A stretch of 64,000 nt of DNA from Panulirus ornatus (GCF_036320965.1 NC_092225.1:71781108-71845107), one strand, 5' to 3'; positions 43,021 to 54,784 are shown, numbered from the stretch's first letter. The notes: generated by a model from the sequence alone, not told the origin. A program made the numbers and translations.

Positions 43021-44393
43021 TTTACATAATTCAAACTTGCTGCCTTTATTCATTCCCATAGCCAACCCGCCACACATGAAATAGCATCCTCCCATCTCCC
43101 CGCGAGGTAGCACTAGGAAAGGACAAAAGACCACATTGGTTCACACTCAGTCTCTAGCTATTAAGTGTAATGCACCGAAACCACAGCTCCCTTCCCACAT
43201 CCAGGCCCCACAAAACTTTCCATGGTTTATCCCAGATGCTTCACATGCCCTGGTTCAATCCATTGACAACACATCGACCCCAGTATACCACATCATTCCA
43301 ATTCACTCTATTCCTTGTTCGCCTCTCACCCTCTTGTATGTTCAGGCCCCGATCGCTCAAAATCTTTTTCACTCCATTCTTCCACCTACAACTTGGTCTC
43401 CCATTTCACCTCGTTCCCTCCACCTCTGACACATATATCCTCTTTGTCATCGTTCCTCACTCATTCTCTCCATGTGACTAAAACATTTCAATACACCTTC
43501 TGCTCTCTCAACAACACTCTTTTTATTACCACACATCTCTCTTACCCTTTCATTACTTACTCGATCAAACTACCTCACACCACATATTGTCCTCAAACAC
43601 TCATTTCCAACACATCCACCCTCCTCTGCACAACCCTATGTATAGCCCATGCCTCACAACCATATAAAATTGTTGGAACCACTATGCCTTCAAACATACC
43701 CATTTTTGCTCTCTAACGTTCTCGCCTACCACACATTCTTCAACGCTCCCAGAAGTTTCGTCCCCTCCCCCACCTTGTGACTCACTTCTGCTTCCATGGT
43801 TCCATCCGCTGCCAAATCCACTCCCAGGTAACTAAAGCACTTCACTTCTTCCAGTCTTTCTCCTTTCAAACTCATCTCCCAATTTACTTGTCCCTCAATA
43901 ATACAGAACCTAATAACCTTGCTCTCATTCACATTTACTCGCAGCTTTCTTCTTTCACACACTTTCCCAAACTCAGTCACCAGCTTCTGCAGTTTCTCAC
44001 ACAAATCAGCTACCAGCGCTGTATCACAAGCGAACAACTGACTCACTTCCCAAGCCCTCTCATCCACAACAGACTGCATACTTGCCCCTCTCTCCAAAAC
44101 TCTTGCATTCACCTCCCTAACAACCCCATCCATAAACAAATTAACCATGGAGACATCACATACCCCTGCTGCACACCTACATTCACTGAGAACCAATCAC
44201 TTTCCTCTCTTCCTACACATATACATGCCTTACATCCTCGATAAAAACTTTTCACTGCTTCTAACAACTTGCCTCCCTTGCCGTAAACTCTTAATACCTT
44301 CCACGAGCATCTCTATCAACTCTATCATATGCCTTCTCCAGATCCATAAATGCTACATACAAATCCGTATATTTTTCTAAGTATTTCTCACAT

Positions 44394-44406
44394 ACATTCT
44401 TCAAAG
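44394..44406. repeat. Target-site duplication, left copy, of R20
   Basis: ACATTCTTCAAAG, repeated at 45897-45909. It is part of the R19 codons for FALKNV in reverse orientation. Confidence 0.9.
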
Positions 44407-45896
44407 TTTGTTGAGTATTCCTGGTAAATTATATGGGAGGGTATTGATTGAGAGGGTGAAGGCATGTACAGAGCATCAGATTGGGGAAGAGCAGTGCGGT
44501 TTCAGAAGTGGTAGAGGATGTGTGGATCAGGTGTTTGCTTTGAAGAATGTATGTGAGAAATACTTAGAAAAGCAAAGGGATTTGTATGTAGCATTTATGG
44601 ATCTGGAGAAGGCATATGATAGAGTTGATAGAGATGCTCTGTGGAAGGTATTAAGAATATATGGTGTGGGAGGCAAGTTGTTAGAAGCAGTGAAAAGTTT
44701 TTATCGAGGATGTAAGGCATGTGTACGTGTAGGAAGAGAGGAAAGTGATTGGTTCTCAGTGAATGTAGGTTTGCGGCAGGGGTGTGTGATGTCTCCATGG
44801 TTGTTTAATTTGTTTATGGATGGGGTTGTAAAGGAGGTAAATGCAAGAGTCCTGGAAAGAGGGGCAAGTATGAAGTCTGTTGGGGATGAGAGAGCTTGGG
44901 AAGTGAGTCAATTGTTGTTCGCTGATGATACAGCGCTGGTGGCTGATTCATGTGAGAAACTGCAGAAGCTGGTGACTGAGTTTGGTAAAGTGTGTGGAAG
45001 AAGAAAGTTGAGAGTAAATGTGAATAAGAGCAAGGTTATTAGGTACAGTAGGGGTGAGGGTCAAGTCAATTGGGAGGTGAGTTTGAATGGAGAAAAACTG
45101 GAGGAAGTGAAGTGTTTTAGATATCTGGGAGTGGATCTGTCAGCGGATGGAACCATGGAAGCGGAAGTGGATCATAGGGTGGGGGAGGGGGCGAAAATTT
45201 TGGGAGCCTTGAAAAATGTGTGGAAGTCGAGAACATTATCTCGGAAAGCAAAAATGGGTATGTTTGAGGGAATAGTGGTTCCAACAATGCTGTATGGTTG
45301 CGAGGCGTGGGCTATGGATAGAGATGTGCGCAGGAGGATGGATGTGCTGGAAATGAGATGTTTGAGGACAATGTGTGGTGTGAGGTGGTTTGAGCGAGTA
45401 AGTAACGTAAGGGTAAGAGAGATGTGTGGAAATAAAAAGAGCGTGGTTGAGAGAGCAGAAGAGGGTGTTTTGAAATGGTTTGGGCACATGGAGAGAATGA
45501 GTGAGGAGAGATTGACCAAGAGGATATATGTGTCGGAGGTGGAGGGAACGAGGAGAAGAGGGAGACCAAATTGGAGGTGGAAAGATGGAGTGAAAAAGAT
45601 TTTGTGTGATCGGGGCCTGAACATGCAGGAGGGTGAAAGGAGGGCAAGAAATAGAGTGAATTGGAGTCATGTGGTATACAGGGGTTGACGTGCTGTCAGT
45701 GGATTGAAGCAAGGCATGTGAAGCGTCTGGGGTAAACCATGGAAAGCTGTGTAGGTATGTATATTTGCGTGTGTGGACGTGTGTATGTACATGTGTATGG
45801 GGGGGGGGGGGGTTGGGCCATTTCTTTCGTCTGTTTCCTTGCGCTACCTCGCAAACGCGGGAGACAGCGACAAAGTATAAAAAAAAAAAAAAAAAA
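44407..45896 (+). mobile_element. R20: young R copy inserted in R19, short 3' UTR, poly-A tail
   Basis: 5'-truncated at (S)LLSIPGKLYGRV, open to its stop codon at 45688, short-form 3' UTR with a run of about 13 G near 45800-45812, terminal hairpin and an 18-A tail. It has 13-bp target duplications on both sides. It lies antisense to its host copy, so the locus forms a large imperfect inverted repeat. This is the best-preserved RT core wholly inside the window. Confidence 0.95.
44408..45688 (+). CDS. R20 reverse transcriptase and C-terminal region, 426 aa, open
   Basis: Uninterrupted frame. GFRSGRG is at residues 31-37, motif A AFMDLEKAYD at 62-71 (Asp65), motif B GLRQGCVMSPWLF at 121-133, motif C FADD at 171-174, WFGHM at about 357-361 and RGRPNWRW at about 384-391, with VVYRG-stop. 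It lacks EN, the linker and fingers motifs 0-1, because the insertion is 5'-truncated. The ATG at the start is an internal Met of LLSIPGK, so no complete enzyme is expected. Family knowledge: such proteins copy their own RNA at a nicked target. Confidence 0.88.
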   Translation: MLSIPGKLYGRVLIERVKACTEHQIGEEQCGFRSGRGCVDQVFALKNVCEKYLEKQRDLYVAFMDLEKAYDRVDRDALWKVLRIYGVGGKLLEAVKSFYRGCKACVRVGREESDWFSVNVGLRQGCVMSPWLFNLFMDGVVKEVNARVLERGASMKSVGDERAWEVSQLLFADDTALVADSCEKLQKLVTEFGKVCGRRKLRVNVNKSKVIRYSRGEGQVNWEVSLNGEKLEEVKCFRYLGVDLSADGTMEAEVDHRVGEGAKILGALKNVWKSRTLSRKAKMGMFEGIVVPTMLYGCEAWAMDRDVRRRMDVLEMRCLRTMCGVRWFERVSNVRVREMCGNKKSVVERAEEGVLKWFGHMERMSEERLTKRIYVSEVEGTRRRGRPNWRWKDGVKKILCDRGLNMQEGERRARNRVNWSHVVYRG

Positions 45897-45909
45897 ACAT
45901 TCTTCAAAG
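45897..45909. repeat. Target-site duplication, right copy, of R20
   Basis: ACATTCTTCAAAG. The A-tail of R20 ends immediately before it, and the R19 sequence resumes. Confidence 0.9.
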
Positions 45910-46959
45910 CAAACACCTAATCCATACATCCTCTAGCACTTCTGAAACCACACTGCTCTTCCCCAGTCTGATGTTCTGTACATGCCTTCACCCTCTCAAT
46001 CAAAACCCTCTCATATAATTTCCCAGGAATACTCAACAAACTTATACCTCTGTAATTTGAGCACTCACCTTTATCCCCTTTGCCTTTGTACAATGGCACG
46101 ATGCATGCATTCCGCCAATCCTCAGGCACTTCACCATGAGTCATACATACACTGAATATCCTCACCAGCCAGTCAGTAACACAGTCACCCCCTTTTTTAG
46201 TAAATTCCACTGCAATACCATCCAAACTCGCTGCCTTGCTGGCTTTCATCTTCCGCAAAGCTTTCACTACCTCTTCTCTGTTTACCAAATCATTCTCCCT
46301 AACCCTCTCACTTTGCACACCACCTCATCCACAACACCCTATATCTGCCACTCTATCATCAAACACATTCAACAAACCATCAAAATTCTTCACTCCATCT
46401 CCTTCTCACTTCACCACTACTTGTTATCACTTCCCCATTAGCCCCTTCACCGATGTTCCCATTTGTTCTCGTCTTATGCACTTTATTTACTTCTTTCCAA
46501 AACATCTTTTTATTCTCCCTAAAATCTAATGATACTCTCTCACCCCAACTCTCATTGCCCTCTTTTTCACCTCTTGCACTTTTCTCTTGACTTCCTGCCT
46601 CATTCTTTTATACTTCTCTCAGTCATTTGCACTATTTCCCTGGAAAACTCGTCCAAAAGCTTTTCTCTTCTTTTTCACTAATAATCTTACTTCTTCATCC
46701 CACCACTCACTACCCTTTCTAATCTGCCCACCTCCCACCCTTCTCATGCCACAAGCATCTTTTGCGCAAGCCATCACTGCTTCCCTAAATACATCCCATT
46801 CCACCCCCACTCCCCTTACCTCCTTTGCTCTCACCTTCTTCCATTCTGCTCTCAGTCTCTCCTGGTACTTCCTCACACAAGTCTCCTTCCCAAACTCACA
46901 TACTCTCACCATTCTCTTCACCCAAACATTCTTCTTTTATGAAAAACTACAAACCTTCA

Positions 46960-47690
46960 CCTTCGCCTCCACAAGATAATGATCAGACATCCCTTCAGTT
47001 GAACGTTTCAGCACATTAACATTCAAAAGTCTTTCACATGCCTATCAATTACCACATTATCCAATAACGCTCTTTGGCCTTCTCTCCTACTTACATATGT
47101 ATACTTATGTATATCTCTCTTTTTAAACCAAGTATTCCCAATAACCAGTCCTTTTTCAGCACACAAATCTACAAGCTCCTCACCATTTCCATTTACAACA
47201 CTGAACACCCCAGGTACACCAATTATTCCCTCAACTGCCACATTACTCATCTTTGCATTGAAATCATCCATCACTATAACCCAGTCTCATGCATCAAAAC
47301 TAATAACACACTCACTCAGCTGCTCCCAAAACACTTTCCTCTCATGCCCAGGTGCATATGCTCCGATAATCACCCACCTCTCCATCCACTTTCAGTTTTA
47401 CCCATATCAATCTAGAGTTTACTTTCTTACAAACTCTATCACACACTCCCACCACTCCTGTTTCAGTAGTGCTACTCCTTCCCTTGCTCTTGTCCTCCTA
47501 TCAATCCCTGACTTTACTCCTAAAACATTCCCAAACCACTCTTCCCCTTTACCCTTGAGCCTCATTTCACTCAGAGCCAAAACATCCAGGTTCCTTTCCT
47601 CAAACATACTACCTATCTCTCCTTTTTTCTCATCTTGGTTACATCCATACACATTTAGACACTCCAATCTGAGCCCTCGAGGAGGAATAG
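46960..47690 (-). pseudogene. R19 APE-type endonuclease domain
   Basis: From 47690 the frame reads AIPPRGLRLECLNVYGCNQD, then GSMFEERNLDVLALSEMRLK (Glu), GNVLGVKSGI and ALLKQEWWECVIEF, then frameshifts to GAYAPGHERKVF. It continues with VMDDFNAKMSNVAVEG (GD of GDLNA changed to DD), [41 protein letters not shown], and the SDHYLVEAKVK-like end with breaks. It preserves the N-terminal reading through the 5' UTR without an ATG, as in R17. Confidence 0.78.
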
Positions 47691-47729
47691 CACTCCCCGC
47701 TTGACTCCTGTTTCCCCTTTTAGAAAGTT

Positions 47730-48839
47730 GGTTGTTTAATTTTTTTATGGATGGGGTGGTTAGGGAGGTAACCAAGAGTTTTGGAGAGAGGGGCAAGTAT
47801 GCAGTCTGTTGTGGATGAGAGGGCTTGGGAAGTGAGTCAGTTGTTGTCAGCTGATGATACAGTGCCAGTGGCTGATTCCAGTGAGAAACTGCAGAGGTTG
47901 GTGACTGTATTTGGTAAAGTGTGTGAAAGCAGAAAAATGAGAATGAATGTGGATAAGAACAAGGGAGGTGAGGGTTGAGCGGCAAGTTAATTGGGAGGTA
48001 AGTTTCAATGGAGAAAAACTGGAGGAAGTGAAGTGTTTTAGATATCTCTCCGGGAGTGGACTTAGCAGCAGATGGAACCATGGAAGCGGAAGCGAGTCAC
48101 AGGTTGAGGGTGGGGGCGAAGGTTCTAGGAGTGTTGAAGAATGTGTGGAAGGCGGGAATGTTATCTGAGAGAGCAAAAATGGGTATCTTTGAGGGAACAG
48201 TGGTTCCAACAATGTTATATGATAGTGAGGCATGGGCTATAGATAGGGTTGTGCGAAGAAGGGTGGATATGTTGGAAATGAAATGTTTAAGGACAATATG
48301 TGGTGTGAGGGGGTTTGATTAAGTGATGAGAAAGAGGGATGTGTGGTAGAGAGAGTAGAATAGGGTGTTTTGAAGTGGTTTGGACACATGGAGAGAATGA
48401 GTGAGGAAAGACTGACCAAAAAGATATATGTTTCCGAGGTGGAGGGAACAAGGAGAGGTGGGAGACCAAATTGGAGGTGGAAGGGTGGAGTGAAAAAGAT
48501 TTTGAATGATTGGGGCCTGAATATACAGGAGGGTGAAAGGTGTGCAAGGAATAGAGTGAACTGGAATGATAAGGTATACCAGGGTCGACAGAACCAGGGC
48601 ATGTGAAGCACCTGGGGTAAACCATGGAAAGGGCTGTGGGGCCTGGATGTGGAAAGGGAGCAGTGGTTTCGGTGCACTACACAGGACAGTTAGAGACTGA
48701 GTTTGAACGAATGTGACCTTCTTGTTTTCCTGGCATTACCTCGCTGGAGGGGGGAGGATGCTGTTTCCTTTGTGGCAGAGAGGCAACGGGAATGGATAAA
48801 GGCAGCAAGTATGAATATGTACTTGTGTACATATGCATA
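47730..48839 (+). mobile_element. R21: old R copy, truncated at both ends
   Basis: Begins at WLFNFFMDGVVREV and continues through LLSADDTVPVADS (Phe of FADD changed to Ser), thumb, YGC-like YDSEAWAIDRVV, WFGHMERMSEERLTKK and GRPNWRWKGG. The 3' UTR stops in the middle of the TATGTA region (ACATATGCATAT) without the hairpin. The tail of R22 follows on the opposite strand. Frame pieces are 47781-47978, 48056-48322 and 48370-48606. Confidence 0.85.
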
Positions 48840-50467
48840 TTTTTTTTTTTCTTATATGCTTTGTCGCTGTCTCCCGCGTTTGCGAGGTAGCGCAAGGAAA
48901 CAGAGGAAAGAAATGGCCCAACCCACCCCCATACACATGTATATACATACACGTCCACACACGCAAATATACATACCCATACATCTCAATGTACACATAT
49001 ATATACACACACAGACACATACATATATACACATGCACACAATTCACACTGTCTGCCTTTATTCATTCCCATCGCCACCTCGCCACACATGGAATAACAT
49101 CCCCCTCCCCCCTCATGTGTGCGAGGTAGCGCCAGGAAAAGACAACAAAGGCCCCATTCGTTCACACTCAGTCTCTAGCTGTCATGCAATAATGCCCAAA
49201 AACAGAGCTCCCTTTCCACATCCAGGCCCCACACAACTTTCCATGGTTTATCCCAGACACTTCACATGCCCTGATTCAATCCATTGACAGCATGTCGACC
49301 CCGGTATACCACATCGATCCAATTCACTCTATTCCTTGCCCGCCTTTCACCCTCCTGCATGTTCAGGCCCCGATCACTCAAAATCTTTTTCATTCCATCT
49401 TTCCACCTCCAATTTGGTCTCCCAATTCTCGTTCCCTCCACCTCCGACACATATATCCTCTTGGTCAATCTTTCCTCACTCATTCTCTCCATGTGACCAA
49501 ACCATTTCAAAACACCCTCTTCTACTCTCTCAACCACGCTCTTTTTATTTCCACACATCTCTCTTACCCCTACATTACTTACTCGATCAAACCACCTCAC
49601 ACCACATATTGTCCTCAAACATCTCATTTCCAGCACATACACCCTCCTGCGCACAACTCTATCCATTCTATCCTTCAAACATACCCATTTTTGCTTTCTG
49701 AGATAATGTTCTCGACTTCCACACATTCTTCAAGGCTCCCAGGATTTTCGCCCCCTCCCCCACTCTATGATTCACTTCCGCTTCCATGGTTCCATCCGCT
49801 GCCAGATCCACTCCCAGATATCTAAAACACTTTACTTCCTCCAGTTTTTCTCCATTCAAACTTACCTCCCAATTGACTTGACCCTCAACCCTACTGTACC
49901 TAATAACCTTGCTCTTATTCACATTTACTCTTAACTTTCTTCTTTCACACACTTTACCAAACTCAGTCACCAGCTTCTCCAGTTTCTCACATGAATCAGC
50001 CACCAGCGCTGTATCATCAGCAAACAACAACTGACTGACTTTCCAAGCTCTCTCATCCCCAACAGACTGCATACTTGCCCCTCTTTCCAAAACTCTTGCA
50101 TTCACCTCCCTAACAACCCCATCCATAAACAAATTAAACAACCATAGAGACATCACACACCCCTGCCACAAACCTACATTCACTGAGAACCAATCACTTT
50201 CCCCTCTTCCTACACATACACATGCCTTACATCCTCGATAAAAACTTTTCACTGCTTCTAACAACTTGCCTCCCACGCCATATATTCTTAGTACCTTCCA
50301 CAGAGCATCTCTATCAACTCTATCATATGCCTTCTCCAGATCCATAAATGCTACATACAAATCCATTTGCTTTTCTAAGTATTTCTCACATACATTCTTC
50401 AAAGCAAACACCTGATCCACACATCCTCTACCACTTCTGAAACCACACTGCTCTTCCCCAATCAGAT
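48840..50467 (-). mobile_element. R22: R copy, long 3' UTR, small C-terminal deletion
   Basis: Poly-T at 48840-48850, then the hairpin and a very complete long 3' UTR to about 49260. The C-terminus is in the extended form, VVYRGRHAVNGLNQGM. A deletion of about 40 bp joins KGDRMDRVV where MFEG…GCEAWAMDRVV is expected. The upstream RT part 49668-50460 is open with motif A, GLWQGCVMSLWLFNLF and an intact FADD. The 5' breakpoint is at IGEEQCGF. Confidence 0.9.
49668..50460 (-). pseudogene. R22 RT frame, about 265 aa of element sequence
   Basis: Reads GEEQCGFRSGRGCVDQVFAL, YVAFMDLEKAYDRVDRDALW, VNVGLWQGCVMSLWLFNLF (Arg to Trp in LRQG and Pro to Leu in MSP), LLFADDTALVADSCEKLEKL, the thumb and up to KMGMFEG, where the deletion shifts the frame. 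The open frame extends further upstream into the neighbouring solitary tail (to 50546), which is not part of the protein. Confidence 0.82.
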
Positions 50468-50468
50468 A

Positions 50469-50600
50469 CATTGAAATGTATATGTATGTATATGTGTGTG
50501 TATGGGTGTTCATGTATATATATGTGTATGTGAGTGGTTGGGCCATTCTTCATGTTTCATTGCGCTATCTAGCTGATGCCGGAATCAGTGATTAAGTATG
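50469..50600 (+). mobile_element. Solitary R-family long-form 3' tail
   Basis: ATGTATATGTATGTATATGT, GTGGTTGGGCCATTCTTCAT, then GCGCTATCTAGCTGATGCCG and an ATAATAATAAC tail. It meets the 3' end of R23 tail to tail across about 35 bp of AT-rich DNA. Confidence 0.82.
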
Positions 50601-50636
50601 ATAATAATAACACATATATTTATATATTTATTTATC

Positions 50637-51611
50637 ATACTTAATTGCTGTCTCCCGCATTAGCGAGGTAGTGCAAGGAAACAGATGGGGAATGGCTTAA
50701 CCCACCCACATACACATGAATATACATAAATGCCCTCACACACACACACACACATACATACACATAAATACACAGACATATACACATGTACATAACCATA
50801 CTTGCTGCCTTCATCAATTCCCGTTGCCATCCCGCCACACACGAAATATCATCCCCCACCCCCTCCAGCGAGGTAGTGGCAGAAACAGACAAAAGAGGCC
50901 TCATTCATTCACACTCAGTCTCTAGCTGTCATGTGTAATGCACTGAAACTGCAGCTCCCTTTGATCATCCAGGCCCCACAGACCTTTACAGGGTTTACCT
51001 CAGATGTTTCATATGTCCTAGGTCAATCCACTGACAGCACGTCGACCCTGGTTTACCACATCGTTCCAATTCACTCTATTCCTTGCACGCCTTTTACCCT
51101 CCTGTATGTTCAGGCCCTGATCACTCAAAATCTTTTTCACTCCATCCTTCCACCTCCACTTTGGTCTCCCACTTCTTCTTCCTTCCACCTCTAACACATA
51201 TATCCTCTTTGTCAATCTTTCCTCACTCATTCTCTTCATGTGTCCAACCCATTTCAACGCACCCTCTTCTGCTCTTTCAACCACACTCTTTTTATTACCA
51301 CACATCTCTCTTATCCTTTCATTACTTACTCAATCAAACCACCTCACACCACATATTGTCCTCAAACATTTCATTTCCAACACATCCACCCTCCTCTGCA
51401 AAAGCCTATCTATAGCCCATGCCTTGCAACCACATAGCATTGTTGGAACCATTATTCTTTCAAACATAGCTGTTTTTGCTCTCCGAGATAATGTTCTCAC
51501 CTTCCACACATTCCTCAACGCTCCCAGAACCTTCACTCCCTCCCCCATCCTGTGACTCACTTCCGCTTCCATGGTTCCATTCACTTCTAAGTCCACTCCC
51601 AGATATCTAAA
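50637..51611 (-). mobile_element. R23: old 5'-truncated R copy, long 3' UTR
   Basis: Hairpin and long-form 3' UTR with a (CA)n-enriched stretch near 50735-50755, then C-terminal frames 51018-51305 and 51330 to about 51610: GRPKWRWKDGVKKILSDQGL, WVGHMKRMSEERLTK (Phe of WFGHM changed to Val), CGVRWFD, LGVDLEVNGTM. The 5' end at FRYLGV is joined directly to the tail of R24 without a (TA)n tract. Confidence 0.85.
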
Positions 51612-54600
51612 ATTGCTGTTTCCCATGTCAGTGAGGAAGTGCCAGGAAACAAACGAAGAATGACCCACCCACTTATATACACATGTATATACATAAACGC
51701 CCATATGCATACATATACATATCAACATACATATACATACACAGACATATACATATATACCCAATGTACATATTCATATTTGCTTACCTTCATCCGTTCC
51801 TGTTGCCACCCCACCACACAGGAAATAGCGTCCATTGACAGCATGTCGACCCCAGTATACCACATCATTCCAATTCACTTGATACCTTGCATGCCTCTCA
51901 TCCTCCTGTATACTCAGGCCATGATCACTCAAAATCTTTTTCACTTCATCCTTCCACCTCCAACTTGGTCTCTCGTTTCTCCTTGTTCCCTCAACCTTTG
52001 ACACATATATCCTCTTTGTCAACCTTTCCTCACTCATTCTCTCCATATGTCCAAACCATTTCAACACCCTTTCCTCCTCTCTCAATTACACTTTTTTTAT
52101 TACCACACATCTCTCTTACCCTTTAATCACTTACTCAATCAAACCAGTTCACACCACATATTGTCCTCAAACATTTCATTTCCAACACATCCACCCTCCT
52201 CCATACAACCCTATATATAGCCCATGCCTCACAATCATATGATATCATTGGAACTACTATCCCTTCAAAAATACCCATTTTTATAATCCAAGATAATGTT
52301 CTTTCTTTCCACACATTCCAAGAACCTTCACCCCCTCCTCCACCCTATGACAAACTTGCACTTCCATGGTTCGATTTGCTGCTAAGTCCACTCCCAGATA
52401 TCCTCCAATTTTTCTCCATTCAAACTTACATCCCAACTAACTTGTCCCTCAACCTTGCTGAACCTAATAACCTTGCTCTTATTCACATTCACTCTCAACT
52501 TTCTCCTTTCACACACTTTTCCAAATTTAGTCACCAACTTCTACACTTTCTTGCTCGATTCAGCCACCAGTGTTTTATCATCAGCAAACACCAACTGACT
52601 TATTTCCCAGACCCTCTCATTCACAACGGACTACATACTAGCCCCTCTCTCCAAAACTCTTCTACTTACCTCCCTAACCACCTCATCCATAAACAAATTA
52701 AACAACCATGGGGACATCACACACCCAGCTGCAGACCGACCTTCACTGGGAACCAATCACTCTCCTCTCTCCCTAATCGTACACACCCCTTACACCCTTG
52801 ATAAAAACTTCCCACTGCTTCTTGCAGTTTACCTCCCACACCATATATTTTGAAGACCTTCCATGAAGCATCTCCATGAACCCAATCATATGCCTTCTCT
52901 GGATCCATACATGCCACATGTAAGCCCATCTGTTTCTCAAAGTATTTTTTCACACATATTCTTCAAAGGAAACACTTGATCCACACATCCTCTACCACTT
53001 GTGAAAGCACACTACTCTTTCCCATTCTGATGCTCTGTACATATCATAACCCTCTCAATCAATGCCCTCCCATAAAAGTGTACTAACAAACTTATACCTC
53101 TGTAGTTTGACCACTCACCTTTATCCCCTTTGCCTTTATGCAGAGGCACTATATATGCATTTCTTCAATCCTCAGGCTCTTCACCATGACTCATACATGC
53201 AATGAATATCCTAAACAACAAATCAACTACACAGTAACCCCCTTTGTTAATAAGTTCATCAGCAATACCACCCACTCCCACTGCCTTGCCAGATTTCATC
53301 TTCTGCAAAGCTTTTGCCACCTCTTCTCTCTTTTCCAAACCACTCTCCCTAAGTCTCCCACTTTGCATAAAGCCCCAACCAAAACACCATACATCTACTG
53401 CTCTATCATCAAACACATTTAACAATCCCTCAAAACATTTACTCAATCTCCCCCTCACTCCATCACCACCTGTTATCATTTTCCCTTTTGTCCCCTTCAC
53501 CAATGTCCACATTTGTTCTTTTGTCTTTCGTACATCATTTACCACCTTTCAAAACATCTTTTCATTCTCCCTAAAGTTTAATGATACTCTCTCACCCAAA
53601 CTGTAATTTGTCCTCTTTTTCAACCCGTGCACCTTCCTCTTGACCTCCTGCTGCTTTCTCTATATACCTCCCAATCATTTGCACTACTTTCTTGTAAGTA
53701 TCTCCCAAACACCTCTCTTTTCTCTTTCACTAGTACCTTTACTTCTTCATCCCACCACTCACTACCCATTCTAATCTGCTCACCTTCCACCTTTTGCATG
53801 CCACATGCATCTTTTGCACATGTCGTTAATAAACACCTTCCATTCCTCATCCACTCCCCTTACTTTATTTCCTCTCAACTTTATGCAGTCTACACTCAGT
53901 CTCTGCTGGTATTTCTTCAGGCAAGTAACCTTTCCAAGATCACTTATTCTCACCACTCTCTTCTCTCCAACCTTGTCTCCTCTGCAATATCATCCACTCC
54001 CACTGCCTTGCCAGATTTCATCTTCTGCAAAGCTTTCACTACCTCTCCTCTCTTTACCAAACCACTCTCCCTAAGTCTCCCACTTTGCATAAAACCCCAA
54101 CCAAAACACCATACATCTACTGCTCTATCATCAAACACATTTAACAATCCCTCAAAACATTTACTCAATCTCCCCCTCACTCCATCACCACCTATTATCA
54201 TTTTCCCTTTTGTCCCCTTCACCAATGTCCACATTTGTTCTTTTGTCTTTCGTACATCATTTACCACCTTTCAAAATATCTTTTTATTCTCCCTAAAGTT
54301 TAATGATACTCTCTCACCCAAACTGTAACTTGCCCCACCACTCACTACCCATTCTAATCTGCCCACCTTTACATGCCACATGCATCTTTTGCACATGCCA
54401 TCAATAAACACTTCCCATTCCTCATCCACTCCCCTTATTTTATTTCCTCTCAACTTCATGCAGTCTACTCAGTCTCTGCTGGTATTTCTTCAAGCAAGTA
54501 ACCTTTCCAAGATCTCTTACGCCCGCCACTCTCTTCCCTCCAACTTTGCTTCCTCTATTTTGAAAACCTCTACAAATTTTCAATCTTGCCTCCACAAGAT

Positions 54601-54784
54601 AGATGCCCATCACAACACATTTACATCTAAAAGTCTCTTTTTTTACACGCCTATCAATTAACATGTAATCTAATAATGCCCGTTGACCATCTCTTCTACT
54701 CACATATGTATACTTTGGTATATCTCTCTTTTTAAATCAGGTATTCCTTGTCAAAAGTCTTTTTTCAGCACACAACTCCACAAG
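51612..54784 (-). mobile_element. R24: old R copy with internal ~720-bp tandem duplication
   Basis: The tail (51612 to about 51830) lacks part of the 3' UTR. Decayed C-terminus and RT follow (LVFADDKTLVAES-like box at about 52575), then fingers, linker and EN end ([20 protein letters not shown] at about 54640-54700). The fingers-linker region is present twice. Coding is scattered over 51774-52085, 52717-52953, 53165-53545, 53620-53850, 53950-54267 and 54440-54703. Confidence 0.83.
53262..54600 (-). repeat. Tandem segmental duplication within R24 (unit about 720 bp)
   Basis: The block starting GCAATACCACCCACTCCCAC at 53262 restarts at 53983 as GCAATATCATCCACTCCCAC, and the two copies agree closely over several hundred bases. 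They include the shared oddities CTTTGCATAAA and CCCCAACCAAAACACCATAC. The second copy lacks about 150 bp of linker (AACTTGCCCCACCACTCACT). The join near 53975-53985 falls at a CTCCTCT motif also present near 54545. Confidence 0.85.

Larger units (their letters stand above)
42811..47729 (-). mobile_element. R19: near-full-length old R copy, interrupted by R20
   Basis: The two parts 42811-44406 and 45910-47729 join perfectly once R20 and one 13-bp repeat are removed, giving about 3.41 kb from hairpin tail to within the 5' UTR (AACTTTCTAAAAGGGG region). It has a long-form 3' UTR. Coding is heavily frameshifted. The catalytic box is FACD, with the first Asp replaced by Cys. EN blocks are readable at about 46960-47690 (RNLDVLALSEMRLKGKG, VMDDFNAKMSNVAVEGIIG, SLDNVVIDRHVK). 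Near 47729 it meets plus-strand R21 head to head. Confidence 0.9.

Noticed and set aside
45236..45916. 226-aa minus-strand open frame overlapping R20
   Set aside because: Shadow of the R20 coding strand extended through its 3' UTR and poly-A. No recognisable content.
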